Shown piece after piece: positions 59,388 to 64,000 of a DNA stretch of 64,000 nucleotides (its first letter is position 1; every line of letters starts with the position of its first letter). The notes under the pieces were generated by a model. It had not been told where the DNA came from. It searched no databases and worked only from the letters and a program-made list of their open reading frames with translations. The stretch covers positions 1-64,000 of the forward strand of contig NZ_MAST01000008.1 in assembly GCF_001758225.1 (NCBI RefSeq). Direction: 5' to 3'. The position numbers were made by a program, and so were the translations under genes. Source of the DNA: Humibacillus sp. DSM 29435. Its GTDB lineage: Bacteria > Actinomycetota > Actinomycetes > Actinomycetales > Dermatophilaceae.

Positions 59388-60875
59388 TCAGTCGCGGGGC
59401 AGGTCCCAGTTGTGCACCGGCTCGTTGGCGCTCATGCCCTCGATGTAGTGCCGCAGCATCTCGCGCAGGGCCTTGTCGCGGGTCAGCCCGCGGGCCTCGA
59501 GACGCTCGACGCACGCGGTCTGCCACGAGGCGCCGTTGACGCCCTTGAGGCAGCGCTGCTCGATGATCGTCAGGAACCGGTCGCGCACGGCCTGCGAGAC
59601 CCCCCACTTCTCGAGGCCTTCGTGCGCCATCGGCAGCAACCGGCGCAGCACGAGCTCGCTCGCCGCGACGTCGCCGAAGCCGGGCCAGTAGGCGCGTGCG
59701 TCGATGCCGAGCCTGGCCCCCTCCTCGAAGTTGGCCTCGGCGGCTGAGAAGCTCATCCGGGTCCAGACGGGGCGGTCCTCCTCGGCCAGCACGCGCATGG
59801 CGCCGTAGTAGAAGGCGGCGTTGGCCATGACGTCGGCGATGCTGGGCCCGGCCGGCAGCGTGCGGTTCTCGACCCGCAGATGCGGCTTGCCACCGGCGGT
59901 GTCGTAGATGGGCCGGTTCCAGCGGTAGACGGTGCCGTTGTGCAGCCGCAGCTCCTTCAGCTCGGGCACCTCGCCGCGCTCGAAGACCTCCTCCGGGTTC
60001 TCTTCGTACAGCTCGGGAAGCAGCGCCGGGAAGTAGCGCACGTTCTCTTCGAAGAGGTCGAAGATCGAGGTGATCCACCGCTCGCCGAACCACACGCGCG
60101 GTCGCACGCCCTGGTTCTTCAGCTCGACCGAGCGGGTGTCGGTGGCCTGGGTGAACAACGGGATGCGGGTCTCGGCCCAGAGGCGCTGGCCCAGGAAGAA
60201 CGGCGAGTTTGCGCCGAGCGCGAGCTGCGGGCCGGCGAGCACCTGCGCGGCGTTCCAGTGGTCGGCGAACCGGTCGGGGTGCACCTGCAGGTGCAGCTGG
60301 ATCGAGGTGCAGGCCGACTCGGGTGCAAGCGAGTCGGAGTAGCGGGCGATCCGCTCCCCCGTCGGCCCCTCGAGCTCGAGCCAGACGTCTTCACCGCGGG
60401 CATCGAGCACCGCGTTGTTCAGCGCGGCGTAGCGGATGTTCTCGCTGATCCAGTCGCCCTCGAAGTGCTCGGGCATCACGGTCGGCAGGATGCCGATGGC
60501 GACGATGCCGGTGTGCAGCTCGGCGGCCCGGGCCGAGGCCTGGTTGAGCGAGGTGCGCAACAGCTCTTCCAGCTCGAGGGCCGAGTCGCCGGGCAACGGG
60601 CGCGGCGGCACGTTCAGCTCGATGTTGTAGCGAGCCAGCTCGGTCTGGAAGTCCTCGTCGGCGATCTGCTCGAGGATGAGCTTGTTGTCAAGCTTCGGGC
60701 CGAGGTCCTCGGACACCAGGTTGAGCTCGACCTCGATGCCGGTCATCGGCTTGTCGAACTCGAACTGGCTCTGGCTCAGCATCCTTTCGAACACGTCAAG
60801 GTCACGTCTGACCTTCTCTCGGTACTGCTGGCGCTGTTCGCGCGTGTACCTGGCCTGCTCGACGTCGGCTCCCAC
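59388..60875 (-). CDS. Glutamate-cysteine ligase family (GCS2-like) protein
   Basis: The 495-residue protein belongs to the carboxylate-amine ligase GCS2 group. MTGIEVELNLVSEDLGP near residue 44 holds metal-binding glutamates, ARYNIELNVPP near 80, CTSIQLHLQVHP near 184 and LRVENRTLPAGPSIAD near 350 are family signatures. Actinobacteria do not normally make glutathione but ligate glutamate and amines for ergothioneine or other small peptides; this protein is not EgtA-like enough to assert that. The GTG at 60875 (VGADVEQ) is chosen because relatives begin at this point; a GTG at 60893 is also open. Confidence 0.78.
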   Translation of the reverse strand: MGADVEQARYTREQRQQYREKVRRDLDVFERMLSQSQFEFDKPMTGIEVELNLVSEDLGPKLDNKLILEQIADEDFQTELARYNIELNVPPRPLPGDSALELEELLRTSLNQASARAAELHTGIVAIGILPTVMPEHFEGDWISENIRYAALNNAVLDARGEDVWLELEGPTGERIARYSDSLAPESACTSIQLHLQVHPDRFADHWNAAQVLAGPQLALGANSPFFLGQRLWAETRIPLFTQATDTRSVELKNQGVRPRVWFGERWITSIFDLFEENVRYFPALLPELYEENPEEVFERGEVPELKELRLHNGTVYRWNRPIYDTAGGKPHLRVENRTLPAGPSIADVMANAAFYYGAMRVLAEEDRPVWTRMSFSAAEANFEEGARLGIDARAYWPGFGDVAASELVLRRLLPMAHEGLEKWGVSQAVRDRFLTIIEQRCLKGVNGASWQTACVERLEARGLTRDKALREMLRHYIEGMSANEPVHNWDLPRD

Positions 60876-60894
60876 GTGCTGAGACAACCACACT

Positions 60895-60923
60895 CGGGGC
60901 TCGGACGCGAGACCCGAGCCCCG
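60895..60923 (-). terminator. Stable hairpin between gcvP and the ligase-like gene
   Basis: CGGGGCTCGG and CCGAGCCCCG make a perfect 10-bp stem with a 9-base loop, 57 bp after the gcvP stop and 20 bp before the ligase-like start on the minus strand. It probably ends part of the gcvP transcripts; without a T run it could also hinder or protect the downstream message. Confidence 0.55.
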
Positions 60924-60979
60924 GGTGTTCAGCCCTCGAACGCCGCGGGCAGCGGCTCGGGCCGATGAGCGAGCACGGA

Positions 60980-63892
60980 TCAGCTCTCGAAAGCCTCCGG
61001 CGGGGGGCACGAGCACACCAGGTTGCGGTCGCCGAAGGCCCCGTCGATGCGGCTCACCGGCGGCCAGTACTTGTCGGGGGCCGCGACGCCGACCGGGAAT
61101 GCGGCATCCGTGCGCTCGTAGACGTGGTCCCAGGCACTGGCCACGTTGAGCGCGGTGTGCGGAGCGTGCCGCAGCATGCTCTGAGCCACCTCGACGTCCC
61201 CCTTGTGCACCGCCTCGATCTCGTCGCGGATGGCGACCATGGCGTCGCAGAACCGGTCGAGCTCGTAGAGGTTCTCCGACTCGGTCGGCTCGACCATCAG
61301 GGTGCCCGCGACGGGGAAGCTCATGGTCGGGGCGTGGAAGCCGTAGTCGACGAGGCGCTTGGCCACGTCGTCGACGGTCACGCCCGTCTCGGCCGTGATC
61401 GCCCGCAGGTCGAGGATGCACTCGTGCGCCACGAGGTCGTCGTTGCCGGAGTAGAGCACCGGGTAGTGCTGGCGCAGCCGGGCCGCGATGTAGTTCGCGC
61501 CCAGCACGGCCATCTGGGTGGCATAGGTCAGGCCCGCGCCGCCCATCAGCCGCACGTAGGCCCAGGAGATCGGCAGGATGCTCGCTGACCCGAACGGGGC
61601 CCCGGAGACGGGGCCGACACCGGTCGCGGGGCCGGCTTCGGGCGCAAGAGGGTGGTTGGGCAGATGGGGGGCGAGGTGGGCGCGAACGCCGACCGGCCCG
61701 ACGCCCGGTCCGCCACCGCCGTGCGGGATGCAGAACGTCTTGTGCAGGTTGAGGTGGCTGACGTCGGCGCCGAACTTGCCCGGCTGCGCAAGCCCGACGA
61801 GGGCGTTGAGGTTGGCGCCGTCGACGTAGACCTGGCCCCCGGCATCGTGCACCAGCCCGCAGAGCTCGGTGATGGTGTCCTCGTAGACCCCGTGGGTCGA
61901 GGGGTAGGTGACCATGATCGCGGCCAGGTTGTCGCGGTGGGTCTCGATCTTGGCCCGCAGGTCATCCATGTCGACCGTGCCGCCGGGCGCGGTCTTGACG
62001 ACGACGACCTTGAGCCCGGCCATGACCGCGGAGGCGGCGTTCGTGCCGTGGGCGCTGGCGGGGATGAGACAGATTCGCCGATGACCCTCACCGCGCGACT
62101 CGTGGTAGGCGTGGATGGCGAGCAGGCCCGTGAACTCGCCCTGCGACCCGGCGTTCGGCTGCAACGAGACAGCGTCGTAGCCGGTGATCTCGCACAGCCA
62201 GTCAGCCAGCTCGTCGATGAGCGCACGGATGCCGGTCGTCTGGTCGGCCGGTGCGAACGGGTGGAGGTTCGCGAACTCGGGCCACGTCACCGCCTCCATC
62301 TCGGTGGTGGCGTTGAGCTTCATCGTGCACGAACCGAGCGGGATCATGCCGCGGTCGAGGGCGAAGTCGCGGTCGGAGAGTCGGCGCAGGTAGCGCAGCA
62401 TGGCCGTCTCGGAGTGGTGCGAGTGGAAGACCGGGTGGGTCAGGAAGTCGGTCTCGCGCACCAATGACGCGGGGATGCCGCTGGGCTCTTCGCCTGCGCC
62501 TGCGCTCGCGGTCAGGTCATCGGGTTCGACCTCGACGCCCACGACCTCGAGGATCGAGACGACGGTCTGGGTGGTCGTCGTCTCGTCGAGGCTGAGCGAG
62601 ACCCGGTCGGCATCGACGAGGCGTAGGTTGAAGCCGCGCTCGGCGAACCGGGCGACCAGCTCGTGCGCCCCGGCTGGGACGCGCACCGTGAGGGTGTCGA
62701 AGAACGTGTCGGTCTCGATCTCGTAGCCACCCGAGAGCAGTCCGCGACGCAGCGACGCGGTCAGGGCGTGCACGCGACGAGCGATGTCGGTCAGGCCCTG
62801 GGGGCCGTGCCAGACGGCGTACATGCTGGCCATGACCGCGAGCAGCACCTGGGCCGTGCAGATGTTCGACGTCGCCTTCTCGCGGCGGATGTGCTGCTCC
62901 CTGGTCTGCAGGGCAAGGCGGTAGGCCTGGTTGCCCTCGGCATCGACCGATACCCCGACCAGCCGGCCGGGCATGGAGCGTTCGAGCCCCTTGCGCACGG
63001 CGAGGTAGCCGGCGTGCGGCCCGCCGAAGCCCATCGACACTCCGAAACGCTGGGCCGAGCCGACCGCGATGTCGGCGCCCCACTGCTGGGGCGCGGCGAT
63101 GAGGGTCAGGGCGAGCAGGTCGGCGCAGGCGGTGACCAGGGCGCCGGCCTCATGGGCGGCGGCGGCCAGGGCGGTGAAGTCATTGATCTCGCCCGACGCG
63201 GCCGGGTACTGCACGATCACCCCGACGACAGGGCGGCCACCGGCAGCAGCCGCGAGCTCGTCGGCGTTCGTGACCGACGCGAGGTCGGCCACGACGAGCG
63301 GCAGCTCGATCGCGCCCGCGCGGGTCTGCATCACGGCGATCGTCTGAGGAAAGACCTGTGCGTCGACGATCACAACGGCATCCGGCGACGCCTTGCTGGT
63401 GCGTCGCATCAGCGACATGGCCTCGGCGGCGGCGGTCGACTCGTCGAGCAGCGAAGACCCAGCCACGTCGAGGCCGGTGAGGTCGGTGACGACGGTCTGG
63501 AAGTTGAGCAGGGCCTCGAGCCGACCCTGCGAGATCTCGGGCTGGTACGGCGTGTACGCGGTGTACCAGGCGGGGTTCTCGAGCACGTTGCGTTTGACGA
63601 CCGGCGGGGTGACGGTGCCGTAGTAGCCCAGCCCGATCAAGGACGTGAGCACCGTGTTGCGCGAGGCGAAGGCGCGCAGCTCGTCGATGACGGCACTTTC
63701 ACTCGCGGCAGCCTCCAGCGCCAAGGGAGCCTGCGAACGGATCGCGCCCGGGATCGCCCGGTCACACATGGCCTCCAGGGTCGGCTGGCCGACGACCTCG
63801 AGCATGCGCGCCACGTCGGTGCCTCGCGGGCCGACGTGGCGCCCGACGAAGTCGGCGAAGGGGGCGGTGCGGACGGCCTGGTCGAACGACAT
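60980..63892 (-). CDS. gcvP: Glycine dehydrogenase (aminomethyl-transferring), P-protein
   Basis: The 970-residue P-protein of the glycine cleavage system decarboxylates glycine and hands the aminomethyl group to lipoyl GcvH. PLP is bound by Lys718 in [18 protein letters not shown]; the N-terminal half shows [18 protein letters not shown] near residue 97, and [17 protein letters not shown] near 575 is also typical. Length is normal for a single-chain enzyme. The ATG at 63892 has AGGAGCG 5-6 bases upstream; an ATG 14 codons earlier is less likely. GcvH and GcvT are not in the window. Confidence 0.97.
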   Translation of the reverse strand: MSFDQAVRTAPFADFVGRHVGPRGTDVARMLEVVGQPTLEAMCDRAIPGAIRSQAPLALEAAASESAVIDELRAFASRNTVLTSLIGLGYYGTVTPPVVKRNVLENPAWYTAYTPYQPEISQGRLEALLNFQTVVTDLTGLDVAGSSLLDESTAAAEAMSLMRRTSKASPDAVVIVDAQVFPQTIAVMQTRAGAIELPLVVADLASVTNADELAAAAGGRPVVGVIVQYPAASGEINDFTALAAAAHEAGALVTACADLLALTLIAAPQQWGADIAVGSAQRFGVSMGFGGPHAGYLAVRKGLERSMPGRLVGVSVDAEGNQAYRLALQTREQHIRREKATSNICTAQVLLAVMASMYAVWHGPQGLTDIARRVHALTASLRRGLLSGGYEIETDTFFDTLTVRVPAGAHELVARFAERGFNLRLVDADRVSLSLDETTTTQTVVSILEVVGVEVEPDDLTASAGAGEEPSGIPASLVRETDFLTHPVFHSHHSETAMLRYLRRLSDRDFALDRGMIPLGSCTMKLNATTEMEAVTWPEFANLHPFAPADQTTGIRALIDELADWLCEITGYDAVSLQPNAGSQGEFTGLLAIHAYHESRGEGHRRICLIPASAHGTNAASAVMAGLKVVVVKTAPGGTVDMDDLRAKIETHRDNLAAIMVTYPSTHGVYEDTITELCGLVHDAGGQVYVDGANLNALVGLAQPGKFGADVSHLNLHKTFCIPHGGGGPGVGPVGVRAHLAPHLPNHPLAPEAGPATGVGPVSGAPFGSASILPISWAYVRLMGGAGLTYATQMAVLGANYIAARLRQHYPVLYSGNDDLVAHECILDLRAITAETGVTVDDVAKRLVDYGFHAPTMSFPVAGTLMVEPTESENLYELDRFCDAMVAIRDEIEAVHKGDVEVAQSMLRHAPHTALNVASAWDHVYERTDAAFPVGVAAPDKYWPPVSRIDGAFGDRNLVCSCPPPEAFES

Positions 63893-64000
63893 ACGCGCTC
63901 CTGCGAAGAGATGGGACGGGTTTGAGCGAGTCACTCACGCTCCCCGTCTGTCGCCACCGTGCGTAGGCACGGCCGTCTCCAGAGTTGCCTCCCCCACGTG
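63893..64000 (-). promoter_or_regulatory. gcvP leader, possibly structured
   Basis: The minus-strand leader contains a perfect CCGTGC-GTAG-GCACGG hairpin (63957-63972) and short complementary GAGCG/CGCTC segments (63924-63941). Glycine riboswitches control gcv genes in many actinobacteria, but the conserved aptamer core cannot be confirmed in the 108 bases available, as the leader runs out of the window. Confidence 0.3.

Noticed and set aside
60965-62467. Long plus-strand frames opposite gcvP
   Set aside because: Mirror frames of a conserved 970-residue enzyme; composition and lack of motifs show they are not genes.
1-64000. Recent horizontal island or prophage
   Set aside because: No integrase, transposase, tRNA-flanking repeat or marked composition change was seen; catabolic operons have the same codon style as the housekeeping genes.

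Overview
The window is high-GC DNA from an actinobacterium, most likely of the order Micrococcales. The order-level call is inference from gene content: RbpA, an actinobacterial lipoprotein N-acyltransferase / polyprenol-phosphate-mannose synthase pair, a DUF664 DinB protein of the mycothiol-transferase group, a paired LLM oxidoreductase / FMN reductase of the corynebacterial CE1758/CE1759 type, and many GTG starts with GTGA/ATGA overlaps. No tRNA, rRNA, CRISPR array, insertion sequence or prophage was recognised. The picture is a chromosomal segment in which short housekeeping blocks alternate with self-contained catabolic operons, each with its own regulator or operator.

Layout. 0-6.1 kb: YbaK deacylase, then a lysine-fermentation set (kamA divergent from kdd-kamD-kamE-kal). 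6.2-13.8 kb: lnt, ppm1, fxsA, rbpA, an MFS exporter, a small membrane protein, a dienelactone-hydrolase-like gene divergent from an HTH regulator, and a PEBP-type lipoprotein. 13.8-25.1 kb: a large catabolic locus of unknown substrate: bicupin, OtnC-like and OtnK-like enzymes and a double SnoaL protein on the minus strand; an ABC importer, HpcH/HpaI aldolase, LacI repressor, alpha/beta hydrolase and sarcosine-oxidase-like flavoenzyme on the plus strand. Two copies of a 14-bp TGTATACGTATACA-type palindrome lie in its promoters. 25.2-31.6 kb: UvrA-like ABC protein, P1B ATPase, two universal stress proteins behind a DosR-like box, and small membrane/lipoprotein genes. 32.0-40.8 kb: a secreted GH9 enzyme, ROK regulator, ABC importer, GH4 glycosidase and sugar kinase, matching the order of the Streptomyces csnR-K chitosan-oligosaccharide cluster and preceded by a TAGGAAAGTTTCCTA operator.

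40.8-43.8 kb: a decayed FG-GAP/VCBS fragment, a sulfatase, a protein phosphatase and a DinB protein. 43.9-49.0 kb: a GntR regulator divergent from an NRAMP-like transporter, pxpA, pxpB, pxpC and a DUF1445 hydro-lyase, i.e. a 5-oxoproline / pyroglutamate operon with a 17-bp palindrome in the promoter. 49.0-57.9 kb: DUF2332, amylosucrase, Sua5-type synthase, a GNAT-like protein, DUF2695, an FMN reductase plus LLM oxidoreductase pair, Nudix hydrolase, TrmH methyltransferase and a PhzF-like enzyme. 58.0-64.0 kb: a frameshifted amidohydrolase pseudogene with a 9-bp tandem repeat, a histidine phosphatase, a glutamate-cysteine-ligase-family protein and glycine decarboxylase GcvP, whose leader runs off the window end.

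The strongest leads are the undefined 13.8-25.1 kb locus with its shared operator, and the GH9 enzyme joined to a csn-type chito-oligosaccharide operon.
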